Shown: positions 10,028-19,193 of the stretch, piece after piece | Layout of the letters: each line of letters opens with the position of its first letter | Position numbering within the stretch: position 1 is the first letter of the stretch | Assembly: GCF_001953985.1 (NCBI RefSeq) | Contig: NZ_MBEI01000031.1 | Span: 1 to 64,000, forward strand | From: Mycobacterium colombiense | GTDB lineage: Bacteria > Actinomycetota > Actinomycetes > Mycobacteriales > Mycobacteriaceae | Direction: 5' to 3' | Length of the DNA stretch: 64,000 nt | The notes under the pieces: generated by a model | Database searches by the model: none | What the model was told of the DNA's origin: nothing | The model's input: the letters and a program-made list of their open reading frames with translations, nothing else | Program-made: the position numbers and the translations under genes

Positions 10028-11065
10028 ATGGCGACGTCAAAAGTCGAGCGGCTGGTCAATCTGGTCATCGCCCTGCTGTCCACCCGCGGCTACATCTCGG
10101 CGGAGAAGATCAGGTCGAGCGTGGCGGGATACTCCGACAGTCCCAGCGCCGAAGCATTCTCACGCATGTTCGAGCGGGACAAGAACGAGCTGCGCGACCT
10201 CGGCATCCCGCTCGAGGTCGGCCGGGCGTCGGCCTGGGACCCCACCGAGGGCTACCGGATCAACCGCGACGCCTACTCGCTCGCGCCGGTCGACCTGACC
10301 CCCGACGAGGCGGCAGCCGTGGCCGTGGCGACCCAGCTGTGGGAGTCACCCGAACTCATCACCGCGACCCAGGGCGCGCTGCTCAAACTGCGTGCGGCCG
10401 GCGTCGACGTCGATCCGGACGCACCGGTCGCAATCGCGTCGCCGGCCGGGGTACCGGGCCTGCGCGGCTCGGAGGAAGTCCTCGGAATCCTGTTGTCCGC
10501 CATCGATTCTCGCCAGGCCGTGCAGTTTCCGCACCGGCCGTCCCGGGCCGAGCCGTACGCCACCCGCACCGTCGAGCCCTGGGGCGTGGTCACCGAGAAG
10601 GGCCGCTGGTACCTGGTGGGCCATGACCGCGACCGCGACGCGACCCGCACCTTCCGGCTCTCTCGGATCGGCCCGGAGGTCACGCCGATCGGCCCGCCGG
10701 GTGCCGTCACCGTGCCGAAAGACATTGACCTGCGCAAGATCGTGGCCCAGACCGTCACCGACGTGTCGGCGCCGACCGTCGGACAGGCCCGGATATGGGT
10801 GGCCGACGGGCGAGCCACCGCGCTGCGGCGCGCCGGCAGGCCCGTCGACGCGCGCCAAATCGGCGGTCGCGGCGGCGATGTGATCGAGCTCGACATCAGG
10901 TCCGCCGACCAGCTGGCCCGCGACGTCGCCGGCTACGGAGCCGACGCCCTGGTGCTCGAACCGCAGTCGCTGCGCGACGACGTGCTGGGCCGGCTGCGGG
11001 CGCATGCGGGCGCGGACGCCGTCAGTGTGGGGCAACCGCCCGGCCGCGGGGGAGTGTCCGCATGA
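10028..11065 (+). CDS. pafB: PafB, WYL-domain DNA damage response regulator
   Basis: Subunit of the PafBC transcription activator of the LexA-independent DNA damage response. The 345-residue product has an N-terminal winged helix-turn-helix (VERLVNLVIALLSTRGYISAEKI, residues about 5-70) followed by a WYL domain with the strand pattern RTVEPWGVVTEKGRWYLVGHDRDR (about residues 180-210) and a C-terminal WCX-like extension. ATG 10028 gives MATSKVERLVN as in M. tuberculosis; the frame is open further upstream and an ATG at 9986 is an alternative. The stop overlaps the pafC start by 4 bp. In mycobacteria pafB and pafC are cotranscribed with pafA although the regulator itself does not act in pupylation. 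Confidence 0.94.
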   Translation: MATSKVERLVNLVIALLSTRGYISAEKIRSSVAGYSDSPSAEAFSRMFERDKNELRDLGIPLEVGRASAWDPTEGYRINRDAYSLAPVDLTPDEAAAVAVATQLWESPELITATQGALLKLRAAGVDVDPDAPVAIASPAGVPGLRGSEEVLGILLSAIDSRQAVQFPHRPSRAEPYATRTVEPWGVVTEKGRWYLVGHDRDRDATRTFRLSRIGPEVTPIGPPGAVTVPKDIDLRKIVAQTVTDVSAPTVGQARIWVADGRATALRRAGRPVDARQIGGRGGDVIELDIRSADQLARDVAGYGADALVLEPQSLRDDVLGRLRAHAGADAVSVGQPPGRGGVSA

Positions 11066-12033
11066 CACCCATCTCCACCCGCCTGGTCCGGCTGCTCAAC
11101 ATGGTGCCGTATTTCCAGGCCAATCCGCGGGTTACCCGGGCCAAGGCCGCCGCCGACCTCGGGGTATCGGCCAAGCAACTGGAAGAAGACCTCAACCAGC
11201 TGTGGATGTGCGGCCTGCCCGGCTACTTCCCGGGTGACCTCATCGATTTTCAATTCTCCGGGGACACCATCGAGGTGACGTTCTCCGCGGGCATCGACCG
11301 CCCGCTCAAGCTCACCTCGCCGGAGGCCACCGGACTGCTGGTGGCGTTGCGTGCGCTGGCCGACATACCCGGCGTCGTCGACCCCGAAGCCGCGCGCAGC
11401 GCCATCGCCAAGATCGAGGATGCCGCGGGAGCCCTCGGCCACGACGCCACCCATGCGGTGTCGGCCGTCGGCGAGCCCGCGCCGGTGGAGAACCGCGCCG
11501 CCGCCGCGGTGCGCGCGGCCGTCCAGTCCAGGCACGCGCTGGCCATCGACTACTACTCCGCCTCGCACGACACCCTGACCAGCCGGGTCGTCGACCCGAT
11601 CCGGGTGCTGCTGATCGGCGGCCAGAGCTATCTTGAGGGCTGGTCGCGCGAGGCCGAAGGCGTTCGGTTGTTCCGCTTCGACCGGATCGTGGACGCCAGC
11701 GAGCTCGACGAGCCCGCCGCCCCGCCCGAGCCGGCGCTGCACGCCCCGCCGGACACCTCGCTCTTCGACGGCGACCCCTCGCTGCCGTCGGCCAAGCTGC
11801 GGGTGGCACCCGCGGCGTCCTGGATGTTCGAGTACTACCCCATGCGCGACGTGCGCGAATTGCCGGACGGATCGTGCGAGGCAGTGATGACCTACGCCTC
11901 CGAGGATTGGATGACGCGGCTGGTCCTGGGGCTCGGGGCCGACGTGCAGGTGCTCCAGCCCGCGTCCCTGGCGCAGCGGGTGCGGGACGCCGCCACGGCC
12001 GCCGTGACGTCCTACGAAGCCCTGAGCTCATAA
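11062..12033 (+). CDS. pafC: PafC, WYL-domain partner of PafB
   Basis: Second subunit of PafBC, a paralogue of PafB. The 323-residue protein starts with a helix-turn-helix (LVRLLNMVPYFQANP, TRAKAAADLGVSAKQLEEDL) and continues with a WYL domain containing ALAIDYYSASHDTLTSRVV and YLEGWSREAEGVRLFRFDRI. A C-terminal extension runs from about residue 230 with KLRVAPAASWMFEYYPM. The ATG at 11062 overlaps the pafB stop (ATGA), so the two chains are translationally coupled, as expected for a heterodimer. The gap to tatA is 96 bp and contains no gene. Confidence 0.94.
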   Translation: MTPISTRLVRLLNMVPYFQANPRVTRAKAAADLGVSAKQLEEDLNQLWMCGLPGYFPGDLIDFQFSGDTIEVTFSAGIDRPLKLTSPEATGLLVALRALADIPGVVDPEAARSAIAKIEDAAGALGHDATHAVSAVGEPAPVENRAAAAVRAAVQSRHALAIDYYSASHDTLTSRVVDPIRVLLIGGQSYLEGWSREAEGVRLFRFDRIVDASELDEPAAPPEPALHAPPDTSLFDGDPSLPSAKLRVAPAASWMFEYYPMRDVRELPDGSCEAVMTYASEDWMTRLVLGLGADVQVLQPASLAQRVRDAATAAVTSYEALSS

Positions 12034-12129
12034 AAGCCCAGGCGACAAGGTCCACCGCGGCGCGGCGCGGGCCCGCCGCCACATGGCGCTACTGCGGTAG
12101 CATCGGGTGAACGTCTGGAGGTAATCAAA

Positions 12130-12408
12130 GTGGGCAGTCTTAGTCCGTGGCACTGGGCGATCCTCGCGGTCGTGGTGATCTTGCTGTTCGGTGCCAAGAA
12201 GCTCCCCGATGCGGCGCGTTCGTTGGGTAAGTCGATGCGGATCTTCAAGTCCGAGCTCCGCGAGATGCAGACGGAGAACAAAGCGGAGACGTCGGCCTTG
12301 GGGACCCAGGGCGAGGCCTCCGCGGCGAACCCCACTCCCGTGCAGTCGCAGCGGGTCGACCCGCCGGCGCCCAGCGAGCAGGGGCACAGCGAAGCACGTC
12401 CGGCGTAG
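12130..12408 (+). CDS. tatA: TatA, twin-arginine translocase subunit
   Basis: Pore-forming subunit of the Tat exporter for folded proteins. The 92-residue product has a single N-terminal membrane helix ([19 protein letters not shown]), the FGxKKLP hinge, an amphipathic helix ([19 protein letters not shown]) and a Ser/Pro/Gln-rich tail, the standard TatA layout. The GTG at 12130 follows a near-perfect ribosome binding site, GGAGGTAAT. tatC lies 44 bp downstream; tatB is not in this window, as in other actinobacteria. Confidence 0.96.
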   Translation: MGSLSPWHWAILAVVVILLFGAKKLPDAARSLGKSMRIFKSELREMQTENKAETSALGTQGEASAANPTPVQSQRVDPPAPSEQGHSEARPA

Positions 12409-12452
12409 CCGCCATCATCGTCGCGCTGCCCGAGCGCCACTGACCGAGCATC

Positions 12453-13409
12453 GTGAGAGTCTTCAAGGTTTCAGCGCGCACTTCCGGCCTGCTGAGGCGC
12501 CTCAACCCTCGTAACCGGCGCAGCCGAACCAACCCGGATGCGACCATGTCGCTGGTCGACCATCTGACCGAGCTCCGCGCCCGTCTGCTGATCTCCCTGG
12601 CCGCCATCCTGGTGACCACGATCTTCGGGTTCGTCTGGTACTCGCATTCGATCTTCGGGCTGGAAAGCCTTGGCGAGTGGCTGCGGCATCCCTACTGTTC
12701 GCTGCCGCAGTCGGCGCGCGCGGAGATCAGCCCCGGCGGCCAGTGCCGGCTGCTGGCCACCGCGCCGTTCGACCAGTTCATGCTGCGGCTCAAGGTCGGC
12801 CTGACGGCCGGGGTGGTGCTGGCCTGCCCGGTGTGGTTCTACCAGTTGTGGGCGTTCATCACGCCCGGCCTGTACCAGAAGGAACGTCGCTTCGCGGTCG
12901 CGTTCGTCATCCCCGCCGTCGTCCTGTTCGTCGTCGGCGCGGTGCTGGCCTACTTCGTCCTGGCCAAGGCGCTGGGCTTCCTGCTGACCGTCGGCAGCGA
13001 CGTCCAGGTGACCGCGCTGTCCGGCGACCGATATTTCGGCTTCCTGATCAACCTGCTCGTGGTCTTCGGCGTCAGCTTCGAGTTCCCGCTGCTCATCGTC
13101 ATGCTCAACACCATCGGCGTGCTGCCCTACGAGCGGCTCAAGGCGTGGCGGCGCGGCCTGATCTTCGCGATGTTCGCGTTCGCGGCGGTCTTCACCCCCG
13201 GATCGGACCCGTTTTCGATGACCGCGCTCGGGTTGGCGCTGTCCGTCCTCCTGGAGTTCGCCATCCAGATCTCCCGGCTGCACGACAAGCGGAAGGCCAA
13301 ACGTGAAGCCCAGGCCGTGATTCCCGACGACGAAGCATCGGTCATCGAACCGCCCACCGCGATACCGGAGCCGTCGTTCACCGCCGGGCAACACGACGAT
13401 GTCACCTGA
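12453..13409 (+). CDS. tatC: TatC, twin-arginine translocase receptor
   Basis: Polytopic subunit that recognises the twin-arginine signal peptide. Of the 318 residues, a basic N-terminal stretch ([13 protein letters not shown]) precedes the family start [15 protein letters not shown]. Six hydrophobic segments follow, with the conserved periplasmic loop [11 protein letters not shown] and the cytoplasmic [11 protein letters not shown]. The C-terminal tail is charged ([22 protein letters not shown]). The start is taken as GTG 12453; ATG 12546 (MSLVDHL) is possible but would remove the basic extension found in mycobacterial TatC. The 3' end overlaps helY by 11 bp. Confidence 0.96.
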   Translation: MRVFKVSARTSGLLRRLNPRNRRSRTNPDATMSLVDHLTELRARLLISLAAILVTTIFGFVWYSHSIFGLESLGEWLRHPYCSLPQSARAEISPGGQCRLLATAPFDQFMLRLKVGLTAGVVLACPVWFYQLWAFITPGLYQKERRFAVAFVIPAVVLFVVGAVLAYFVLAKALGFLLTVGSDVQVTALSGDRYFGFLINLLVVFGVSFEFPLLIVMLNTIGVLPYERLKAWRRGLIFAMFAFAAVFTPGSDPFSMTALGLALSVLLEFAIQISRLHDKRKAKREAQAVIPDDEASVIEPPTAIPEPSFTAGQHDDVT

Positions 13410-16185
13410 CCCGTCGCCGCCCCCTGACGTGGCGGAGCTGGTGGAGCTCACCCGGTTCACCGCCGAATTACCCTTCGCGCTCGACGGCTTTCAGCGGCGG
13501 GCGTGTGCGGCGCTCGAACGAGGCCACGGCGTGCTGGTCTGCGCGCCCACCGGCGCCGGCAAGACGGTGGTCGGCGAATTCGCCGTTCACCTGGCGCTGG
13601 CGTCCGGCGGCAAGTGCTTCTACACCACGCCGCTGAAAGCGCTGAGCAACCAGAAGCACACCGACCTGACGGCGCGCTACGGCCGTGACCGCATCGGCCT
13701 GCTCACCGGCGACATGTCGGTGAACGCCGATGCGCCCGTGGTGGTCATGACCACCGAAGTGCTGCGCAACATGCTCTACGCGGATTCGCCTGCGCTACAT
13801 GGGCTTTCGTATGTGGTGATGGACGAGGTGCATTTCCTCGCCGACCGGATGCGCGGCCCGGTATGGGAGGAGGTGATCCTGCACCTGCCCGACGAGGTGC
13901 GGGTGGTCAGCCTCTCGGCGACGGTCAGCAACGCCGAGGAATTCGGCGGCTGGATCCAGACCGTGCGCGGCGACACGTCCGTCGTGGTCGACGAGCATCG
14001 GCCGGTGCCGCTGTGGCAACACGTGTTGGTGGGCAAGCGTCTGCTGGATCTGTTCGATTACGACAACGAAAAGCCGGTCGCGGATCGTCAGCCACGCGTC
14101 AATCCCGAACTGCTGCGCCATATTTCGCACCGCCGCGAGGCGGACCGCATGACTGACTGGCAACCCCGGCGCCGTGGCACCGGGCGGCCGTCACGTCCCC
14201 GCTTCTACCGGACGCCGTCGCGGCCGGACGTGATCGCCAGCCTGGACTCCGAGGGGCTGCTGCCGGCGATCACGTTCGTGTTTTCCCGGGCCGGTTGCGA
14301 CGCCGCCGTGCAGCAGTGCCTGCGCTCGCCCCTGCAGCTGACCACCCAGGAGGAGCGCGCGCAGATCGCCGAGGTGATCGAGCACCGGTGCGGCGATCTC
14401 GCCGACGCCGACCTGGGCGTGCTGGGCTACTACGAGTGGCGCGAGGGGCTCCTGCGCGGTCTGGCGGCCCACCATGCCGGCATGCTGCCCGTCTTCCGCC
14501 ACACGGTCGAAGAGCTGTTCACCGCCGGGCTGGTCAGGGCCGTGTTCGCCACCGAGACGTTGGCGCTCGGGATCAACATGCCCGCCCGCACGGTGGTGCT
14601 CGAGCGGCTGGTGAAGTTCAACGGCGAACAGCACGTGCCGCTGACACCGGGGGAGTACACGCAGCTGACCGGCCGCGCCGGGCGGCGCGGCATCGACGTC
14701 GAGGGCCACGCGGTGGTGCTGTGGAATCCCACCGAGGAGACCACCGAGCCGTCCGCGGTGGCCGGGCTGGCCTCCACCCGCACCTTCCCGCTGCGCAGCT
14801 CGTTCGCCCCGTCGTACAACATGACGATCAACCTGGTCCAGCAGATGGGTCCCGAGCAGGCGCATCGGTTGCTGGAGCAGTCATTCGCGCAGTATCAGGC
14901 CGATCGCTCCGTGGTCGGGCTGGTCCGCGGCATCGAGCGCGGCACCGCGATGCTCGACGAGATCGCCGGCGAGCTCGGCGGACCCAAGGCCCCGATCCTC
15001 GAATACGCACGGATGCGGGCACGCATCAGTGAGATGGAGCGCGCCCAGTCGCGCGCGTCCCGGCTGCAGCGACGGCAGGCCGCGAGCGACGCGCTGGCCG
15101 CACTGCGCCGCGGCGACATCATCAACATCACCCATGGCCGGCGCGGCGGTCTGGCCGTGGTGCTGGAATCCGCCCGCGACAGCTCCGATCCGCGACCGCT
15201 GGTGCTCACCGAAAACCGCTGGGCAGGAAGGATTTCGACGGCCGATTACTCGGGCGCGTCCGCACCGGTCGGTTCGATGTCACTGCCCAAGCGGGTCGAA
15301 CACCGTCAGCCGCGGGTCCGGCGCGATCTGGCGTCGGCGCTGCGATCGGCCGCCGCCGGATTGACCATCCCGGCCCGGCGCCGCAGCGGGCGCGGGGACT
15401 CCGACGGCGAATTCCACGACCCCGAGTTGGCGTCGTTGCGTGATCGATTGCGCCGTCACCCGTCGCACAACACGCCCGGCCTGGAGGCACAGGTGCGGCA
15501 GGCCGAGCGCTATCTGCGGATCGAACGCGACAACGCGCAATTGGAGAAAAAGGTTGCGGCGGCCACCAATTCGCTGGCCCGGACCTTCGACCGGATCGTC
15601 GGATTGCTCACCGAGCGCGGCTTCATCGAAGGACGCGACGGTGACCCGCGCGTCACCGACGACGGCCGGCTGCTGGCGCGCATCTACAGCGAAAGCGACC
15701 TGCTGGTCGCCGAATGCCTGCGCACCGGCGCGTGGTCGGGGTTGAAGCCGGCCGAGCTGGCGGCGGTGGTCTCGACGGTGCTCTACGAAACGCGGGGTGG
15801 GGAGGGGCCCGGGGCGGGCTTCGCGGCCGACGCGCCGACCCAGCAAGTGCGGCAGGCGCTGCAGCAGACGTCACGGCTGTCGATGGCGCTGCGCGCCGAT
15901 GAGCAAACGCACCGCATCGCCCCGAGCCGCGAACCCGACGACGGCTTCGTCAACGTCATCTACCGCTGGGCCAGGACCGGAGATCTGGCCGCGGCGCTGG
16001 CCGCCGCCGACCCGGCCGGCACGGGGTCACCCCTGCTCGCGGGCGATTTCGTGCGCTGGTGTCGCCAGGTGCTCGATCTGCTGGACCAGGTCCGCAACGC
16101 CGCTCCGGACGCCGAGTTGCGGGCCACTGCCAAGCGGGCGATCAACGACATTCGGCGCGGCGTCGTCGCAGTTGACGCCGGGTAG
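13399..16185 (+). CDS. helY: HelY, Ski2-type DEVH-box helicase
   Basis: Predicted ATP-dependent RNA helicase of the Ski2/Mtr4 group. The 928-residue protein has Walker A APTGAGKT at 49-56 (Lys55), motif Ia [11 protein letters not shown], the DEVH box at 142-145 and motif III LSAT. The C-terminal RecA-like half has [35 protein letters not shown] and [11 protein letters not shown] long helical C-terminal region follows, with the rRNA-processing arch-type part of the family and a coiled-coil segment near [18 protein letters not shown]. The ATG at 13399 lies inside the tatC end, so the genes are coupled. It terminates the tatA-tatC-helY unit. The physiological substrate is unknown. Confidence 0.92.
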   Translation: MSPDPSPPPDVAELVELTRFTAELPFALDGFQRRACAALERGHGVLVCAPTGAGKTVVGEFAVHLALASGGKCFYTTPLKALSNQKHTDLTARYGRDRIGLLTGDMSVNADAPVVVMTTEVLRNMLYADSPALHGLSYVVMDEVHFLADRMRGPVWEEVILHLPDEVRVVSLSATVSNAEEFGGWIQTVRGDTSVVVDEHRPVPLWQHVLVGKRLLDLFDYDNEKPVADRQPRVNPELLRHISHRREADRMTDWQPRRRGTGRPSRPRFYRTPSRPDVIASLDSEGLLPAITFVFSRAGCDAAVQQCLRSPLQLTTQEERAQIAEVIEHRCGDLADADLGVLGYYEWREGLLRGLAAHHAGMLPVFRHTVEELFTAGLVRAVFATETLALGINMPARTVVLERLVKFNGEQHVPLTPGEYTQLTGRAGRRGIDVEGHAVVLWNPTEETTEPSAVAGLASTRTFPLRSSFAPSYNMTINLVQQMGPEQAHRLLEQSFAQYQADRSVVGLVRGIERGTAMLDEIAGELGGPKAPILEYARMRARISEMERAQSRASRLQRRQAASDALAALRRGDIINITHGRRGGLAVVLESARDSSDPRPLVLTENRWAGRISTADYSGASAPVGSMSLPKRVEHRQPRVRRDLASALRSAAAGLTIPARRRSGRGDSDGEFHDPELASLRDRLRRHPSHNTPGLEAQVRQAERYLRIERDNAQLEKKVAAATNSLARTFDRIVGLLTERGFIEGRDGDPRVTDDGRLLARIYSESDLLVAECLRTGAWSGLKPAELAAVVSTVLYETRGGEGPGAGFAADAPTQQVRQALQQTSRLSMALRADEQTHRIAPSREPDDGFVNVIYRWARTGDLAAALAAADPAGTGSPLLAGDFVRWCRQVLDLLDQVRNAAPDAELRATAKRAINDIRRGVVAVDAG

Positions 16186-16251
16186 GCTAGGCCGGAGCTA
16201 CCGTTAAGCGCCGAATAGTTCATGCCAAGACACAAGGGCTGAGGGAGAAAG

Positions 16252-16995
16252 ATGAGCGGACCGCAGGGATCGGACCAGCAGTGGCAACCGCCTGGTCAGG
16301 GTCAAGGTAGCGATCACTCGTCAGACCCGACTCAGGTCGCACCGACCTGGCACGAGCAGTCGAACCAGGAGACGTCGTGGCAGGCCCCGGCCTACACGCC
16401 GCCTGCCGACTACCCCCAGTACCAGCAGCCGGCTGAACACGCGTACCCGCAGCAATACCCCCAGCAGCCCGGCTACGCGCAGCCCGGGCAGTACGGTCAG
16501 GCCGGCCAATACGCCCACCCCGGGCAGTACGCCCAGCCGGGCCAGTACCCGCAGCCGGGTCAGTATGGCCAGCCCGGCCAGTACCCGCAGCTTGGCCAGT
16601 ACGGCCAGCCGGGCCAGTACCCGCAGCAGTACCCCGGCTACGAGCAGCCCGGCAAGAAGCGACCGGTCGGACTGATCGCCGGCGTGGGCGGCGCCATCGC
16701 CTTTCTGCTCATCGCGGTCGTGCTGGTGCTCGGTTTCTGGCAGCCCGGGTTCTTCGTCACCACCAAGCTGGACGTCAACAAGGCGCAGGCCGGGGTCCAG
16801 CAGGTCCTCAGCGACGAAACCAACGGCTACGGCGCGAAGAACGTCCAGAACGTCAGGTGCAACCATGGCCAGAACCCCACCGTCAAGAAGGGCGCCACGT
16901 TCGACTGCGACGTGAGCATCGACGGCGCGCCCAAGCACGTGACGGTGACCTTCCAGGACAACAAGGGCACCTACGAGGTCGGCCGGCCGCAGTAG
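16252..16995 (+). CDS. Repeat-rich single-pass membrane protein, DUF4333 type
   Basis: The 247-residue protein has three parts. Residues 1-135 are Gln/Pro/Tyr/Gly-rich and cytoplasmic by the positive-inside rule, with eight hexapeptide units of the type x[18 protein letters not shown] then leads into one membrane helix ([15 protein letters not shown], about 143-163). The outer part ([37 protein letters not shown]) has two Cys residues that can pair and resembles the DUF4333 domain common in mycobacterial membrane and lipoproteins. A good ribosome binding site (GGGAGAAAG) precedes ATG 16252. Position matches Rv2091c of M. tuberculosis. Function unknown; the low-complexity N-terminus suggests a scaffold or an interaction tail. 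Confidence 0.85.
   Translation: MSGPQGSDQQWQPPGQGQGSDHSSDPTQVAPTWHEQSNQETSWQAPAYTPPADYPQYQQPAEHAYPQQYPQQPGYAQPGQYGQAGQYAHPGQYAQPGQYPQPGQYGQPGQYPQLGQYGQPGQYPQQYPGYEQPGKKRPVGLIAGVGGAIAFLLIAVVLVLGFWQPGFFVTTKLDVNKAQAGVQQVLSDETNGYGAKNVQNVRCNHGQNPTVKKGATFDCDVSIDGAPKHVTVTFQDNKGTYEVGRPQ
16477..16620 (+). repeat. Eight 18-bp tandem units coding xQPGQY
   Basis: The coding sequence from GCGCAGCCCGGGCAGTAC onward repeats an 18-bp unit eight times with small changes, giving [42 protein letters not shown] and GQPGQY. Units keep the reading frame, so copy-number change by slippage would alter only the length of the protein's tail. Confidence 0.8.
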
Positions 16996-17007
16996 CCGTC
17001 GGCCACA

Positions 17008-17973
17008 TCAGTCCGGCAGCGCGTCCAGGGCCTTCTGCAGGCGGCCGATCGACGAGCCGACACCCAGCTCCGTCGCCAGTTCGGCGGTGCGCTGCGGATC
17101 GGCGGCGACCAGCGGTAGTTCGTCGTCGGGCGTCGAGAAGGTGACGGGCGCGTCGGTGGCCACGCGCACCACCTTGCCGGCCGCCTCGATGTAATCCAGC
17201 GCGCCCAGCAGTTTCGCGCGCAGGCCCTTGGCCATTTTCGACTTCGGGTCGTGGGCGGCGGCCAGGATCTGCTCGAGCGAGCCGTGCTGGGCCAGCAGGG
17301 TGGCCGCGGTCTTCTCGCCGACGCCCGGGACCCCGGGAAGGCCGTCGGACGGATCGCCGCGCAGCAGGGCGAGCTCGGCGTAGGCCGGGCCGGCCCTATC
17401 CACCGGCACGCCATAGTGTTCGGCCACCTCGCCGGGCCCGAACAGCGTGGCCTTGCTCAGCCCGCGGCCGAGGTAGAGCACCCGGACCGGGACGGGATCG
17501 TCCGACACCACCTGCAGCAGGTCGCGGTCACCGCTGACCACCACCACCGGATCCTTGCGTTCCTGCGCCGCCAGGGTGCCGAGCACGTCGTCGGCCTCGA
17601 AACCCTCCGCCCCGGCCGTCGGAATCCCGAACGCGTCAAGGAGTTCGGCGATCATGTCGATCTGGGGCGTCAGGTCGTCCGGGACTTCCTCGATGTCCGG
17701 CTCGTTCCGCGGCTCTTCCTCGGCCACCCGGTGGGCCTTGTACGACGGGACGAGGTCCACCCGGAACTGCGGCCGCCAATCGAGGTCCAGGCAGACGGCC
17801 AGCCGGCGGGGCCGCTGCTGGTTGATCACCACGGCCACCGAGTCGATGAATCCCCGGACGGCGTTGACGGGCCGGCCGTCAGGTGCGGTGATCGAGGACG
17901 GCACCCCGAAGTAGGAGCGGAACCACATGCTGGCGCCGTCGAGCAGCACGAGCGGTGATTGGGGTGCTGGCAT
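17008..17973 (-). CDS. 5'-3' exonuclease, FEN/Pol I N-terminal type
   Basis: Stand-alone homologue of the 5'-nuclease domain of DNA polymerase I, likely acting on flaps or RNA primers. The 321-residue protein begins [18 protein letters not shown] with the first metal-binding Asp. [24 protein letters not shown] supplies further acidic and basic residues. [11 protein letters not shown] and [13 protein letters not shown] carry the acidic metal ligands, and [30 protein letters not shown] is the helix-hairpin-helix DNA-binding motif. The start is ATG 17973; the frame is open upstream across the opposite-strand pepE, but that part has no family similarity. It converges on the membrane protein gene (12-bp gap) and diverges from pepE (60 bp). 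Position matches Rv2090. Confidence 0.92.
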   Translation of the reverse strand: MPAPQSPLVLLDGASMWFRSYFGVPSSITAPDGRPVNAVRGFIDSVAVVINQQRPRRLAVCLDLDWRPQFRVDLVPSYKAHRVAEEEPRNEPDIEEVPDDLTPQIDMIAELLDAFGIPTAGAEGFEADDVLGTLAAQERKDPVVVVSGDRDLLQVVSDDPVPVRVLYLGRGLSKATLFGPGEVAEHYGVPVDRAGPAYAELALLRGDPSDGLPGVPGVGEKTAATLLAQHGSLEQILAAAHDPKSKMAKGLRAKLLGALDYIEAAGKVVRVATDAPVTFSTPDDELPLVAADPQRTAELATELGVGSSIGRLQKALDALPD

Positions 17974-18033
17974 GCCGGTTATGGTCTCACGCCGCCGCGA
18001 GGCGACGCGCGATCGAGCATTAGCCTGGCTGCC

Positions 18034-19161
18034 ATGGAGTCTCACCGCTTCGACGCAGCAGTCTATGAGCGCCGCCTGGCCGCGGCCGCCGCGGCGGCCG
18101 CCGACGCGGGCCTGGCCGGACTGGTGATCACACCGGGGTACGACCTGCGCTACCTCGTCGGGTCGCGCGCACAGACCCTGGAACGTTTCACCGCGCTGGT
18201 GTTGCCGGCATCCGGTGACCCGACGGTGGTGGTGCCGCGGCTGGAGCTGGCCTCGCTCAAGGGTTCTGCCATCGCCGAACTCGGCCTGGCGGTGCGGGAT
18301 TGGGTCGACGGCGACAATCCCTACGATCTGGTGGGCTCCGCGTTGGGCGGTGCCCCCGCCGCGACCGCCGTCACCGATGCCATGCCGGCGTTGCACCTGC
18401 TGCCGCTGGCCGGAGTGCTTGGCGTGCTGCCGGTCCTGGCCACCGATGTGTTGCGCACGCTGCGAATGGTCAAGGAGGAATGCGAAGTCGACGCGCTCCG
18501 CAAAGCCGGGGCCGCCATCGATCGGGTGCACGCCCGGGTGCCGGAGTTTCTGGTCCCGGGCCGCACCGAGGCCGACGTGGCGGCAGACATCGCGGATGCG
18601 ATTGTGGCCGAAGGGCATTCGGAGGTGGCGTTCATCATCGTCGGGTCGGGGCCGCACGGCGCCGACCCGCACCACGGGTACTCGGATCGCGAACTACAGG
18701 TCGGCGACATCGTCGTCGTCGACATCGGCGGTTCCTATGAGCCCGGCTACAATTCCGACTCGACACGCACCTACAGCATCGGTGAGCCGAATCCGGAAGT
18801 GGCTGAACAGTATTCGGTGCTGCAACGCGCGCAGCGCGCGGCCTATGACGCGGTGCGCCCGGGCGTGACGGCCGAGCAGGTCGACGCCGCCGCCCGCGAC
18901 GTGTTGGCCGCCGAAGGGCTCGCCGAGTATTTCGTGCACCGGACCGGGCACGGCATCGGCCTGTCGGTGCACGAAGAGCCCTACATCGTCGCCGGAAACG
19001 ATCTGCCACTGGCCGAGGGCATGGCCTTTTCCATCGAGCCGGGCATCTATTTCCCGGGCCGGTGGGGTGCGCGCATCGAGGACATCGTCGTCGTCACGCC
19101 TGATGGCGGCCTGGCCGTCAACAACCGGCCACACGAACTGATCGTGGTCCCGGTGGCTTAA
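18034..19161 (+). CDS. pepE: PepE, Xaa-Pro dipeptidase-type aminopeptidase
   Basis: Cytoplasmic metallopeptidase of the M24 (pita-bread) family that removes residues before proline. The 375-residue product has a creatinase-like N-terminal domain ([18 protein letters not shown]) and a catalytic domain with the dimetal ligands in [20 protein letters not shown] (two Asp), [16 protein letters not shown] (His), FSIEPGIY (Glu) and ARIEDIVVV (Glu). ATG 18034 gives the same length as M. tuberculosis PepE. It diverges from the exonuclease gene and is the last gene before the variable section that holds the hydrolase and the toxin. Confidence 0.94.
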   Translation: MESHRFDAAVYERRLAAAAAAAADAGLAGLVITPGYDLRYLVGSRAQTLERFTALVLPASGDPTVVVPRLELASLKGSAIAELGLAVRDWVDGDNPYDLVGSALGGAPAATAVTDAMPALHLLPLAGVLGVLPVLATDVLRTLRMVKEECEVDALRKAGAAIDRVHARVPEFLVPGRTEADVAADIADAIVAEGHSEVAFIIVGSGPHGADPHHGYSDRELQVGDIVVVDIGGSYEPGYNSDSTRTYSIGEPNPEVAEQYSVLQRAQRAAYDAVRPGVTAEQVDAAARDVLAAEGLAEYFVHRTGHGIGLSVHEEPYIVAGNDLPLAEGMAFSIEPGIYFPGRWGARIEDIVVVTPDGGLAVNNRPHELIVVPVA

Positions 19162-19193
19162 TCGACGCGACGCGGGTTCCGCGTAGGTTGGGG

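Noticed and set aside
17974..18675. N-terminal extension of the exonuclease frame
   Set aside because: The frame stays open across pepE on the other strand, but the added sequence has no similarity to the nuclease family, which begins at the ATG at 17973.
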